From positions 199,372,127 to 199,436,126 of the forward strand of contig OY856188.1 in the NCBI GenBank assembly GCA_963693315.1: DNA of 64,000 nucleotides, given 5' to 3'. This document shows positions 13,101 through 23,984 of the stretch, in pieces. The stretch is from Diogma glabrata. Its lineage: Eukaryota; Arthropoda; Insecta; Diptera; Cylindrotomidae. Each line of letters begins with the position of its first letter. The stretch's first letter is position 1. The notes beneath the pieces were generated by a model that had not been told where the DNA came from, searched no databases, and was given only the letters and a program-made list of their open reading frames with translations. Both the position numbers and the translations under genes were made by a program.

Positions 13101-15859
13101 TGTTGTGTAGTAGGAATTACAATATGTGTCAAAACAACAAATAAAAACTTTAAACATCACGGTCACCGCAACAACATGCGTTCAACGATGTTGATGGACG
13201 CTAATTTTAATTGTTTGTGTTCTTTAAATTTTTTTGAATTGATAACTAAACAATAAATCCAATCATTTAATAAAATATGACAGACTCCAATATTTCATTA
13301 TAGGCTAGAATAAGATCTCACTGCTATTGCCAGTGTTGTATAATATCTCACGTTAGCTCGTATGTCAACAAATATAATTATTTACTTACAAATTAACTAT
13401 GACCATTGATACAACTACGCATTTTGTATCTAGCTAATAACGATGTATTGCTTAAAATCAACTGATTTACATAGGGAATCTCTTACATACCTTTGCTGAT
13501 TTACATCAACATGTATTTTCAAAATTTTGCTTTGAACACTCAAATGCGTTTTTTGTTACAAGTTTCCTGTTTTAATTACAACCTGTATGTATATGGTATA
13601 CCAGAAGGTTTAATTAAAATAAAGTAGATATAAGTGCGTGTAATACCAAAATTTGTCTTTTTTTTAACTTTTTTTTTGGAAATTTTGATTTCAAAAACCG
13701 TGTAAAGTCGAAAACGTGTTACACGAGTGCCGTGTAAAGCGGGGGATAGGTGTATGTTGAAGCTATTTACCAAATCACATACTCCCTAACTGCTAAGATT
13801 GCATATAGTCCAAAAACATAGTATACAGTAAAATTGAAAATAACATGTTACTTACTTAGTGTTCGAGTAAGTATCATTACTCCACCAATAACATTTAGAA
13901 GCATTCCAAACATCAAAATATAAAAATGTTCGTATATGTATTGCTTTTTTGCGTTTTTGATAGCGGTTTGTATTAAAGCAAACAATAAAGATGCAGTCAC
14001 CATGGTTAAATAAGGCCAATATTTTATGTTCAACATTAGGCTTCTTGTTGAAATGTTGATTGTAAAGAAATGTGTAAGATACCCAAAATAAATTCCCAGC
14101 GAAACAAAGGTCGAACAAGCTGCAACAATAAAAATTTATAGTAACTAAATTAAAATTAATTATTTTCTTGCAAGACAAAGAGTTTCTTTGCATATGAAGT
14201 TGATTTGTCAAGACTAGTCAAGGCTATTATGTTTGTGATTCAATTAGAAGTTTCCCTTTCGCTATTAGAATACATTATGGTTTGGTTAAAAGCATTTTTT
14301 AATAAAAAATAAACAAATATTTTTCAACGTTACCGTTTATGCCACCAACAGATTTTAGTGAAAAAAACTTGTAATGCTTTTTGGTTATATAAGTCTGAGT
14401 CCTGAGTCAACGCTAAAACTGAAATTAGATATCAAAACTAAGTAGCAAATGAATATCTCTAAAACGCATTAGTAACCTATTCTTATGACATCCTATAATT
14501 GTGTAAATGTTCTGTTTTACCTTCTTCAACAATTAAACTGAACTAAAAGATGGAGCTGATGTCAAGGTACTGGACTTGTCAGGAGGATTGGAGAATACTG
14601 AAGGACAAGAGAATTTTGGTCTTGTTACTTTAGACTAGTTATTAGAGCTATTGTGATCGTGTGACTAAATTACTTCCACAAACTGGCATAAAATCTTCAA
14701 CCTTAAACTGTTTATAATTTTTAATGATATCACTCTCGATAACAAAAACTAATCTGCTTACTGATTAACCAAGTTCAGATTGCTTACCCAAAGTTTGCTC
14801 ACAAAATTTAAAAAAGACTGTTGAGATTTATACACATAAAGCAAATATGATGTCTTTTGTCAAACGTTTTAGCTAGGGGCTTGATGTAGAGATTGTAATC
14901 CAAAATAAGTTTTAGCTTGAAACGTTATCGTAGTTCTTATGTTTAGCAGTAAAGTTAAGCCATTTGAAAAAACGTTCTTATTTTGTCCATTTTATAATTA
15001 TGATTCAATAATAGTACATTATGATGCTAGGACGTAAAGCTAAAGATTTTGGACGGATGTGGAGTTTGCAAATCGAGGCGCTAGCCGAGATTTGCACCCA
15101 CATTAAGTAGAAAATAGCTTACATCCGTGCATCATATACTATTTTTTATTCGCCGCAAGCAAAATATTTTAAGAAAAGTTGTTTATTCTAAATTAAAATT
15201 ATAAATTTTCATAAATTTTAGAATATAAAAATATGTGGAACAAGTAACCTTTGACAAAATATTTATTATTTTTTCCAAATTATTGTGTAGCTATGACAAC
15301 AAATAATAACAACTATTTGAATTGGATAATGAAATTTTGAATTTGAGGGTTGCTTTGATAAAAATTTTTATTTTTCATAGAATTTAAACAAATACAAATG
15401 CTTTTTACTTTTTTGGACGTAGCTATGACAACAGAATAAATAGTTGAAAAGTGATACTTTAAAGCCGCAAATCACAGTAATAAAGTAACACTTTAATATG
15501 TAGGCGAATTAAAAAGCTATTTTTTATAATTTATCGTTCATTGATACGTCATATTTATGATAACGGTAAAAAAATTTGTTTCACACCTTTTACTGATAAA
15601 AACCAAATTGTCTTGACAAATACTCCCTTTCCCACTACACTACGGGTTACCAAATTTTACACATAAATCGAATTTTTGAAATGAAAACTTAAACCTAAAT
15701 CATAAAATAGAATTAAAACATTTGCTGACAATGCCATGTATTGATAGAGAAACGACAATTTAATATGTGTGTCAGTGGGTCTTATTTTATTATAATAAAC
15801 AATAATAGAAAATACACGATACCTATTGCTTCTGGTGTCATATCCAGTGAGAAAGCCAT
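10143..15859 (-). CDS. Multi-pass membrane protein, transporter-like (gene A), 3' end lost in gap
   Basis: Three exons fit one frame. Exon 1 is 15823-15859 (start AACAAAATGG; MAFSLDMTPEAI, donor G|GTATCG). Exon 2 is 13856-14119 (acceptor TTGCAG, donor A|GTAAGT). Exon 3 runs from 10503 (acceptor TTTCTAG behind a pyrimidine tract) into the gap. Both junctions are phase 1. The visible 220 or so residues hold six hydrophobic segments at roughly residues 13-32, 48-67, 76-97, 103-124, 138-160 and 175-195, followed by a polar loop with SLDSDINREN. The paralogue at 62011-64000 continues with six more, so the full protein probably has 12 and about 560 residues. Segment count, the central polar loop and a GHG-containing fourth segment suggest a divergent major-facilitator-like transporter; substrate unknown. 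Introns (1703 and 3352 bp) carry transposons. The C-terminal half is not in the window, so this is either an assembly break or a truncated gene. Confidence 0.75.
10970..11648. mobile_element. Foldback-like palindrome in intron 2 of gene A
   Basis: Inverted halves: CATATGGG at 10970 pairs with CCCATATG at 11641-11648; inner blocks include TTTTCAAATATTCATAACTTC, AAAGTTAAAAGATGTTAGTT and ACAAATAAAATGTTCAAAACGAT with reverse complements at 11405-11560. Arms are about 345 and 245 bp, with a loop at about 11320-11400 that contains GGAAATGAAACGTAG twice. Noncoding. Confidence 0.75.
11846..13752 (-). mobile_element. pogo/Tigger-like transposon, decayed
   Basis: The termini are inverted: CACCTATCCCCCGTTTTACACGG at 11846 and its counterpart ending GGGGGATAGGTG at 13752, each flanked by TA, the duplication of the Tc1/mariner superfamily. 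Subterminal copies of CGTGTTAAGCGAAAA and CGTGTAAAG occur at both ends. On the minus strand broken frames give text of a CENP-B-like transposase: WLEDQYQRRIPIGTNIITSE (about 12990-13050) and LLLDNAPCLP (about 12420-12450), which contains the second catalytic Asp of the DDE domain. Stops and shifts show it is dead. It lies in intron 2 of gene A and carries a copy of a dispersed repeat (13060-13365). Confidence 0.75.
13060..13365. repeat. Dispersed repeat family, copy 1
   Basis: Marks of the family are TAGGAATTACAATATGTGTCA (13109-13129), ACAACATGCGTTCAACGATG, AACTAAACAATAAAT and AGATCTCACTGCTATTGCCA followed by CACGTTAGCTC. Related sequence occurs at about 20885-21230 (inverted) and 23985-24370. 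It is probably a nonautonomous transposon; exact ends were not found. Confidence 0.6.
14120..15822 (-). other. Intron 1 of gene A
   Basis: A 1703-bp intron with donor GTATCG and acceptor TTGTTGCAG. It contains a short hairpin region at 15040-15130 and otherwise only AT-rich sequence without a recognised element. Confidence 0.7.
15048..15127. repeat. Short hairpin-forming repeat
   Basis: GCAAATCGAGGCGCTAGCCGAGATTTGC-like pairing lies at about 15068-15098, inside an outer pair ACGGATGT (15053) / ACATCCGT (15120). It stands out because it is GC-richer than the intron around it. Possibly the core of a degraded MITE. Confidence 0.4.
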
Positions 15860-16304
15860 TTTGTTCAAGAACTTTTGTTTACTGATTTGGTCAAGAACTT
15901 TCACTTAATAAGCTACATATAAAGAATTTATTAAAAATAATAACTCTTCTATGCGTTAAGACATTATAAATAATACTGCAAGTTTTGTTATTTATTGTAT
16001 TACTCATAATATTATCAAAAAGTCTTATCTTTGGTTCAGTTTAAAGCTATAAAATTGGACATAGTGAAATGATTAATAAAAAATTTGACAGAGTTTTGGC
16101 GTATATATGACATGATTTATATGATATGGTTCACTTCTGGAGTGGATTTGTTGGAGAATTGGTATAGTCTTCAGTGTTTTTCAATTGAGATGTTATAGAT
16201 TAACAGATTTAATCGAGCAGCGATCTTACCTTTCCATCGATATTTCAGTTTAAATACAGGGAAGGACATCATAATTGGACGTGTAGACTCACTGTTGGAG
16301 TTGT
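15860..16304. promoter_or_regulatory. Upstream region of gene A
   Basis: The 5' leader of gene A shows a direct repeat of AGTTCTTGA(A/C)CAAA just before the ATG. A TCAGTA initiator-like site lies on the minus strand at 15880-15885, with a TTTATAT about 37 bp further upstream (15918-15923). Both are weak and common in AT-rich DNA, so they are only candidates. The rest up to the hAT target duplication shows nothing. Confidence 0.2.
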
Positions 16305-16427
16305 ATTGAAGGCAGTGGCGTAGCTAGCATGGGTGGCACCCGGGGCGGATATTGTGGTGTCACCCCAATAATAAAAACTGTCAATAATAATAAAAAGCCG
16401 ATAAACGTAATTTATAATTTTTTTTAA

Positions 16428-19300
16428 TTAATACAAATGAGCATTATTATTATAAGCCCGCAAGTAATTTTTAACTAATTTTAATTTGCTGAAACTCCTC
16501 TCACACGAAGCCACTAATACGCAAATAGTCATAAATAACTTTAGTGCGACCGTAAGATTCGGAAGAAATTCTAAAAAATCCCATTCTACGATGAATTTCA
16601 AAAAGTCTAGGTACACCCAGTTAGAAACTGTAACATTGGCCGCTTTTAAATGCCTCCTCACCCTCTGTATCTCTATGAGGAGCTCTGTTGCCAATACCGC
16701 ATCATAAAAACCAGCAAATTTTGATACCAATAATTTTAACTCTTCACTGTTCGCCAAAAGCTAAGTGTTTGTCTGCACAACCTTGAACAATGAAGCTAAA
16801 TCTTGAACTGACTTCAGTCTAGTTCGGAGTTCAACACTGAATCGGTCAAGACATTCCAACATGTCCTTTTTAAGTTGAGCTCTCAGTGTCAGTCCAACAT
16901 CAGGTGCAAACTCACCACCCGTTCGTTTTTTGCGTTTTTATGACGAATTCGGCTTTCCATTGGAATGTCATAGTCCTCCGATTTTTTCGCAGCAAGATCT
17001 ATTGCCTCTTCTACAATGAGACTTCGTTATGAATTGACTCTATTTTTGTAGCTAATTGATCAATATTCAAGCCCGTGCTTTGCAATCCAATCTGAGCACA
17101 GATATTATTTCTCTTAGAATATCATTCCAAAACAAAAGATAGCAAAGAAACGAAAAATCACATGCTGCATTGATAAGGTTCTGTGCAGCGCCTCTAGTGT
17201 CTACATTTTCTTGTTGATCACTTAACTTCTCAATTTCAGCCACAATCCCATCAAAGTTTTCGGCCAATACTTTTACTGCAGCATAATGAGCACTCCAATG
17301 CGCTGTTAAGAGTATTTTAACAGTTGCTTTGTTGTGTTTAGCAAGTACTTCCCAGCGGCTAGTCGAAGCAGAAAAACATGTAAAAATGGCTTCCACTGAC
17401 GAGTGTTGGCCGTATAAATTAATTGAATGATCTTTGCAGCCCACAAAAATTGCTTTGTTATTTTTTGCTTTAATAATAGCTTGCACTTCTCCATGTATAC
17501 TACTCATAACAGCTGCATTATCATAACCTTTGGGAGCGACAATTCATAACATCTATACCATCATTTTCAAGATTTTACACTGAAAAAAACATGTCCTATT
17601 TCCAATCGAAATGCAGTTGTCTCAACTTCACCGTACGGGCAGAGATGGCGAATCGAAATACAAAATTGATTCAACAACCGTACAATGATAAGCCGATGCA
17701 GTTGAGACAATCACATGAAATATTTATGTGAAAATAAAATATAGTTCAATTAATCTCAAATACTTAAATTTTAAAATGAAAAATTCATGATATAAGGCCA
17801 AAGAAATATGTTTTCTTGGAAATAGTTATTAACTTTATTCAACTACTGTTATATTGGATAGCACTTTATATTTTAATTACACCTCATTCTGTTATCAGGA
17901 AAATGTTACTGAGTACTGAGTAGTTGTCCCAATCACGGTGAAATTGTTTCTAAATATCTTTTCTTTGCATGAATAATAAACTGCCATCTTCGAGATGAGG
18001 TTATCATTACTTCAATTTTTTTTTTCAGTGTAAGAATTTCATCGCTTAAATCAGCGGCTTTTTTCCACGTAAAGGAAAAAATTCAAGGAATACTTCCTTG
18101 ATTTCCACTTTGCTACCATCAATTTTCACATAACGAATCACTTCTGACATTTGATCAATATGTGAAATGTCAGGTGTGCTATCAAACATAATTACAAAAT
18201 ATTTAACCGATTTAATTTCGTTGACAAGCTTAAACTTTACGTGGATCGCTAAAACATTTATGAACTCATTTTGTATATCTGGTGACAAATATGATACTTT
18301 TGGTGATTTACCATGCTCCAAATTCAAAATGTGTTCTTTTAACACTACATCATACTTTGACAATAGTTTGGTTAGTTCTAAGAAATTGCCTTTATTTGAA
18401 GAACTTTGTCCTTCATCATGTCCATGAAATGCTGGGTTTTGTTTAGATAAAAACAAAGTTATATCCAATAATCTTGATAAAAGATGTTTCCACTTCTGTT
18501 TTTTATTATATATTAATTGCAAGGCTGCGTCTCGTATCGTTTTATGAATTTTTAGCCTCATTTCCAAAGTTTTCCACTTTTCAAAATTCTCCAGATGTTC
18601 ATTTGAAGTTTCATGCTCGGCCACTTTGGGATTTAGTTTCCACCGCTTCTGATATCCAGTAGTAAATGTTGATTTTGTATTATTATTATTGGTGACAGCA
18701 CATACACGACAACAGAAGCAATACAGGACGCTTTACAGGAGAATAAACAATCCATGGCCGTAGAATTTTTTCACCATTATTCATCATTTTATAAAACCAT
18801 TTTTTAGAAAGATGGCGAACATCACCTTTTATGTCTAACCCGTGTCTAGATACAGTAACAAACGACCCTTCTCTATTTTGAAAATGTTCACTTTCTTTTT
18901 TTATGATTTCAATGCAAACATTACCAGAGACGAGTATATTCCAATGTGATACATCTCTTAAGTCCTGAAGTGATTCACCGATGCAAATACTGCCTTCGAT
19001 AGTAGAAGCATTAGCGGCATTATCACTGTCATTTTCATTATTCCTTTCTAATTCGTCATCATAGGTTATCATTATTAATTCTGTATTGTTGCTGTTACTT
19101 TCCGAAGATGAGCCAATATTCTCTGAAACATTCGTTGCATCAACGTGATAATCAGTTTCTTTTGATGAACCTTGGATATCATCGGGTTTTGTAACATATT
19201 TATAGATTTGGTCTTTCTCTGCTGGAACCAACTTTTTCTTTAAAAAGTATGAACTCCTCGTGGCATATTTATTTTTTGGGATATTTGCTAAACGAAATCT
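16428..19300 (-). pseudogene. hAT transposase, ZMYM1/DUF4371 type, broken
   Basis: Read on the minus strand in several frames. N-terminal acidic region and TTF-type zinc-finger area at 19231-18660 (KKWFYKMMNNGEKILRPWIV, then an FCC motif after a shift). DUF4371 region at 18624-18046 (KGNFLELTKLLSKYDVVLKE; VIMFDSTPDISH). RNase-H-like catalytic region at 17567-17067 (YDNAAVMSSIHGEVQ; SRWEVL; TAHWSAHYAAV). C-terminal dimerisation segment at 16757-16428 (CERSFSKLKLVKNYLR). Frames are broken at about 18650, 18045 and 17520, and by a MITE at 17578-18030, with further losses between 17067 and 16757. The intact protein would cut and join transposon DNA at GTGTCACCCC-bearing ends. Now dead. Confidence 0.8.
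17578..18030. mobile_element. TA-flanked MITE inside hAT transposase
   Basis: A 453-bp element with inverted ends CACTGAAAAAAA / TTTTTTTCAGTG, each flanked by TA (17576-17577 and 18031-18032). It has no coding capacity and interrupts the DUF4371 reading frame. TA duplication and CACTG ends point to Tc1/mariner origin. Confidence 0.75.
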
Positions 19301-19554
19301 AAAAAAATATTTTTAATTATAGTATAGGTATCAGCAAAGCATTAATTCTAAATATATTTGTAGGATACATAATAGGTACATAGTTCATAATAAGTACACT
19401 GTGTTAACGACTAAATACACCGCCAAGAAAATTAACTTATTTAAATTTCCTTGTAACAACTTATATTAAATAAAATTTGATAAAATCGAATATACAAATC
19501 ATAGCCTAATATTATAAGGAACTATTTAAAAAAATATAAGTATGAAATCCTAAA

Positions 19555-19920
19555 AGATATTTTATATAAAGAATTGAAACCAAAATTAAATATCCAATTA
19601 GAATCATGCTCAATAATTTACAAAATTGAATGTGATTTTTGTGAAAAATTTTACATCGGGAAAACCGGAAAATGTTTTAAAGACTGATTTAAGGAATACC
19701 TGCCTAAGAAGAAAAATAAACAAAATTTAAAGTTTATTTTTGCAAACCATTTACATAGTTAATAACAATAGCTACACCACTTTTAAAAAAAAATTGAAGG
19801 CTTTACATTTATGTAGCCAAGGATCTTTAAAAGAATCACTTGATGAGTTTGAAATTTCCAAGGGATTTAAAACCCAACAAAATGTAATTTTAAATGATAA
19901 ACTTTCATTTAATTCAAATA
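19555..19920 (+). pseudogene. Penelope-like element, GIY-YIG endonuclease fragment
   Basis: The plus strand reads IYKIECDFCEKFYIGKTGKC at about 19617-19676, the GIY-YIG nuclease core in the Penelope form (paired Cys, YIG motif), then a stop, FKEYL, and FANHLHS at about 19742-19760. After a shift, 19780-19930 reads like the C-terminal tail (SLKESLDEFEISKGFKTQQN). The pogo-like terminus at 19921 cuts off the end. The reverse transcriptase part is missing. The intact protein would nick the target for insertion. Confidence 0.65.
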
Positions 19921-20547
19921 CAGTAAAACTCGCTTTTAGCGTACACCCTATATAAAGTACACTTGGTCTATAGAGTACAGCAAATTTTTTTCTTACATCT
20001 ATAAAAATTTTACGAACAAATTATCCTTCTTATAAGGTACCTCGGCTTATAAGGTTATAACGTACGCACGTTTAGTCCCGTGAACTATTTTTCTGTGTAA
20101 TTTGCCCAGTTTATAAAGTACGAATAGAAAATAAGAATACAAAATAAACATAAAAATTTAAAAGTCGTAAGTATTCGGTGCTTTACGATATTTAATATTT
20201 TTCTACGAAATGTCTCGGCTTCCGTTCATTAATTTGCTGTGATTCATGGGTTAATTCGCAATTAAGTGTTGAGAAAATATTTGCTAATTTATCAGTTCGA
20301 TTTCTTTAATGCTTTTATGTTTAAAAAAAAAGCTAAAGGTACGACACGGTACCAAATCAAATTAAAATGCTAGTGATCACTTTGGCCAATAAATTAAAAT
20401 ATTTGGTGGAAGTCGATCAAAAGATTTCTCAAGTTAGGGTAATCCTCTTAAAAATATTGCTCTAAACTATAAAGTTCAAATTTAGGATTTTGTAAACTCT
20501 AGTGTATCGAACCTTAAAGGTAGAGCAAAAACACTCTTAAGCTTGAA

Positions 20548-20644
20548 GCCACATACAACAGAAACAGAATTTCATATACAAATTTTACAGAAACAGAATT
20601 TTTTTCTGTTAAATTTGTATGAAATTCTGTTTCTGTTGTATGTG
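20548..20644. mobile_element. Small hairpin MITE
   Basis: ACATACAACAGAAACAGAAT (20552-20571) and its inverse ATTCTGTTTCTGTTGTATGT (20624-20643) form arms of about 40 bp around a loop with GAAACAGAATTTTTTTC. Noncoding. The right side carries AATGCCCGGC, which the left side lacks. Confidence 0.7.
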
Positions 20645-20884
20645 AATGCCCGGCTTTAGATGTCTTTCATTTTATTTCGAAGTCGTGATAAAAAGTTGAA
20701 GCAACTACAATAAGCTATTGTTTCAAAAAACCTGGAATAACTACGATCGTATACTTCGACAGTAACTAATAACAGGGCGTTTATTAGATGCCTCAAACTA
20801 AATAGAATCTGAGTACGATGATTTATAAAAATTTGAACAAATTTTTATTTTTAGTCTACGGGAGTGACGATAATGCCTACTCCA

Positions 20885-21230
20885 GCCCTTGCTATTGACA
20901 TATATATATGAGCTAACGTGAGATATCACATACCGCTGACAATAGCAGTGAGATACTACTAGCCAAGGTGTTATCTTAAGGGTGCTGCCAGATGAACTTT
21001 ATTGTTATGGAATATTATGGAATATATCTCGATGGTGGCACTCTATTTTGTTTTTGAAATAAAAAGTGGTATATTATAAGAGTTACGATATGTGTCACAA
21101 AAGCACATAGATACCTGGTAAGATCTAATTATCACAACAATATGCGTTCTGAGGTGTCGATGAACGTTTTTTTTCAAACCTTAATGGATCGAAGGCACTC
21201 GTGAGGATCGAAGGCACTCGTGACTATTGA
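20885..21230. repeat. Dispersed repeat family, copy 2
   Basis: Contains GAGCTAACGTGAGATAT and GCTGACAATAGCAGTGAGAT (20911-20955), the inverse of 13310-13360, followed by ATATGTGTCACAAAAGCACA and CACAACAATATGCGTTCTGA, which match the other block of copy 1. The blocks are thus arranged differently from copy 1. Confidence 0.55.
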
Positions 21231-21239
21231 TTCGGGCTA

Positions 21240-22030
21240 AGCATTCCATTTGTACGATGTATGGACAAAGAAATCTATCTTCATTTTAACACTATGACAC
21301 CATTGAACATTGTCAAGTAAAACAGGGTAAAAAATATGGTTCACGCATGATGGATCCGATTCCATCCGAACACTGCTGGTGACGATATTTATAAAAAAAC
21401 AACGAGATCAGAGAATTAAGATTTGAAGTTAAGTATCAATCACAACTCGTGTAGCACTTTTTTGAACAGAGTTCAAAAGAGTCAGGATGGAAACAGATGC
21501 AGCACCCCAAACTTGACAACAATACTCCATACGAGGACGAATTTAGGACTTACAAATGGGGAGTTATTAATATAGAGTGAAATATTTTCTACATCTATTT
21601 TTTACATCTACTGAGTTTTCTTGGCACGCTCTTTGCCATCGCCATTATACGATCATTCTAGAGTAAGTCGATAGAAATTTTGATGACCAATAAAATTTTT
21701 CACATTCGTGTATTTGGTTGTCATAAACACTAATCGAAATATCTTTGGCAAACTCGGTTGTTGATCTGGCAACAATCAATAGCCATGTTTTGGTGAGCTA
21801 AAATTGAACATATTTCAGTCACCAAAATTGGCAACTTTTGCCAGGCTATCATTTACATTTATGGTATCTCTCCGGACGGGCTTTATTCGTTCATGCATTA
21901 TCCCTTTTAAAGATAGGAAAACGAGCGATTTGTGCAGTGTACTATCATCTGCAAAATTATTTATTGGGTTACTGGTGATTTTCATTTGATGTAAAAGTAA
22001 AGTGGTGACAAAACTAAGCCTTGGGTACAT
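21240..22030 (-). pseudogene. Non-LTR retrotransposon reverse transcriptase remnant
   Basis: On the minus strand, 21970-21910 reads NPINNFADDSTLHKSL, which holds the FADD catalytic motif of a non-LTR reverse transcriptase; downstream NVNDSLAKVANFGD (21815-21860) is also typical. About 21570-21240 holds the C-terminal text with frame breaks (FYKYRHQQCSDGI). Heavily decayed and truncated at both ends. The precise clade is not assigned. Confidence 0.65.
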
Positions 22031-23319
22031 CAGTGTTAATTAATTTAGACGCGGAAGAAAAGCCATCGATGGATACCGAAATGTATCGGTCGGTGAGAAA
22101 GTTTTGAATAAACTACACAACTGCGAGGTTAAGGTTTGCAGACGGATTTGATCAAATGCAATTTGACAACCAAATTGTAATTAAAGTGGAAAATATTATT
22201 CAACTTTGCCTTAAACAACAGAAAATTACTTATTATTTTTCGGTAAAAAAATTATCCATCGCAGCTTAATCTGAGTAGACATATTCAAACATTCTCATTC
22301 GAAAATATTTACATATACATATGTTTATGTAGCGTCGGTTTGATTAGCTTTAACATAATTATTTTATTAATGAATTGTTTTTAAACTATTCCTATTTTTT
22401 GTGATCGCTTTTATATCAATTAACATGTAGTAAATAATTTAATATGAAATACAATGATATAATGAGAATAACAGGCAAATTTGCTTATGCTTGTTTAATT
22501 TTTTTTGGATATAACGTACCATGGTGTATAACGTACGCTTACGTCGGTCCCTTGACCGTACTTTATAAACGAGTTTTACTGTATATAAATATATAAAACT
22601 GAAAACAAACAGTATGAGTATGTATCAACCTACAAAAATTTGCAAAACTGCAGTAATTGCATAACTGCCATTTTATTCTACAGTAATTATTTTTGTGTCC
22701 ATTGAAAAACGATCTATTTCAATTTATTCTTTGAGTTTCAAGATAAAGGAAAAAAAATTATTTTGAGATCATTTACAAACACGGTAATTTGATTGTTTGT
22801 TAGTTTCCTTAGGTGTTTGCAATTAATTTGTTTGAAATGTAAAACATATATTAGGTAGTAAGGTTAAGCGGATATTTTAGAAATAATTTTGGAATAGAGA
22901 CATTGTAACTCAAGGGTGCCACCCTATCGACAAAGGGTGCCACATTATCGACGTAAACCACTTTTCCTATACATTATTCAGCATATGTGTTTTCAGACCT
23001 GGTCATTAAATAATCATGCTTGCATACTAAATAATATATCGTAAAAAACGGTCAATATGGTATCTATAGGAATATTCAAAGCTATTAAGTAATTGTGGTG
23101 ATGGGATTCAATGCTCAACATGTTGATTCGATTAATATTGTTAAAATTTTATTTCACGTAATAACTCAAAAATTTTAAAAAGTAGAATAGATTCTTTTTG
23201 AACCAATAACACATTTATAGGACACATTTATAAGTTATCACAATTTATAAATTAAAATTATATGGATAACCTGGTTAAAATGGTTTAAGTGATTAAATGG
23301 TTAAAGTGATTTATCGTTG

Positions 23320-23910
23320 AAAACATGTGATGGTTTGTTTAAGTTTTTTACGTTCGGGTGTCACCCCAAAACGGTTTCGAAGTGATTTATCGTTGAAAAC
23401 ATTGTGATGGTTTGTTTAAGTTGTTTACGTTCGGGTGTCACCCCAAAACGGTTTCGAAGTGATTTATCGTTGAAAACATTGTGATGGTTTTTTTAAGTTT
23501 TTTACGTTCGGGTGTCACCCCAAAATGGTTTCGAAGTGATTTATCATTAAAAACATTGTGATGGTTTGTTTAAGTTGTTTACGTTCGGGTGTCACCCCAA
23601 AACGGTTTCGAAGTGATTTATCGTTGAAAACATTGTGATGGTTTGTTTAAGTTGGTTACGTTCGGGTGTCACCCCAAAACGGTTTCGAAGTGATTTATCG
23701 TTGAAAACATTGTGATGGTTTGTTTATGTTTTTTACGTTCGGGTGTCACCCCAAAACGGTTTCAAAGTGATTTATCATTGAAAACATTGTGATGGTTTGT
23801 TTAAGTTGTTTACGTTCGGGTGTCACCCCAAAACGGTTTCGAAGTGATTTATCGTTGAAAACATTGTGATGGTTTGTTTAAGTTTTTTACGTTCGGGTGT
23901 CACCCCAAAA
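23320..23910. repeat. 77-bp tandem repeat at the right end of hAT 1
   Basis: About eight copies of a 73-80-bp unit: GTGATTTATCGTTGAAAACA, TTGTGATGGTTTGTTTAAGT, ACGTTCGGGTGTCACCCCAA and AACGGTTTCGAA. GGGTGTCACCCC, a perfect palindrome apart from its centre, occurs once per unit. The copies are nearly identical. The same core occurs once at the left end (16352). By position these may be transposase-binding subterminal repeats. Confidence 0.9.
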
Positions 23911-23984
23911 CGGGTGACACCCGGGCGGACCGCCCCCCCGCCCCCCCCTAGCTACGCCTCTGATTGAAGGCATTTATACCCTTT

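Larger units (their letters stand above)
19921..22581. mobile_element. pogo-like transposon, 2.66 kb, TA-flanked
   Basis: Ends are CAGTAAAACTCGCTTTTAGC (19921) and, inverted, GTACTTTATAAACGAGTTTTACTG (ending 22581), flanked by TA on both sides (19919-19920, 22582-22583). Subterminal ATAACGTACGC and TATAAAGTACG motifs recur at both ends. CAGT termini with TA duplication are typical of the pogo branch of Tc1/mariner. I found no transposase; the inside is filled by other repeats: a hairpin MITE (20548-20644), a dispersed repeat (20885-21230) and a non-LTR remnant (21240-22030). Confidence 0.75.
16313..23962. mobile_element. hAT transposon 1, 7.65 kb, with nested insertions
   Basis: The left end CAGTGGCGTAGCTAG (16313) is the inverse of the right end CTAGCTACGCCTCTG (ending 23962). 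Both are flanked by the 8-bp duplication ATTGAAGG (16305-16312 and 23963-23970), as expected of hAT elements. Next to the ends are GTGTCACCCC motifs, once on the left (16352) and in an array on the right (23320-23910). Inside are a decayed transposase on the minus strand (16428-19300), a TA-flanked MITE (17578-18030), a Penelope fragment (19555-19920), and a pogo-like element (19921-22581). CAGTGGCGTAGC termini with a DUF4371/TTF-finger transposase are typical of ZMYM-like hAT elements. Confidence 0.85.

Noticed and set aside
23320..23910. CRISPR-like array
   Set aside because: The whole 77-bp unit is repeated with no unique spacers, in an arthropod transposon.
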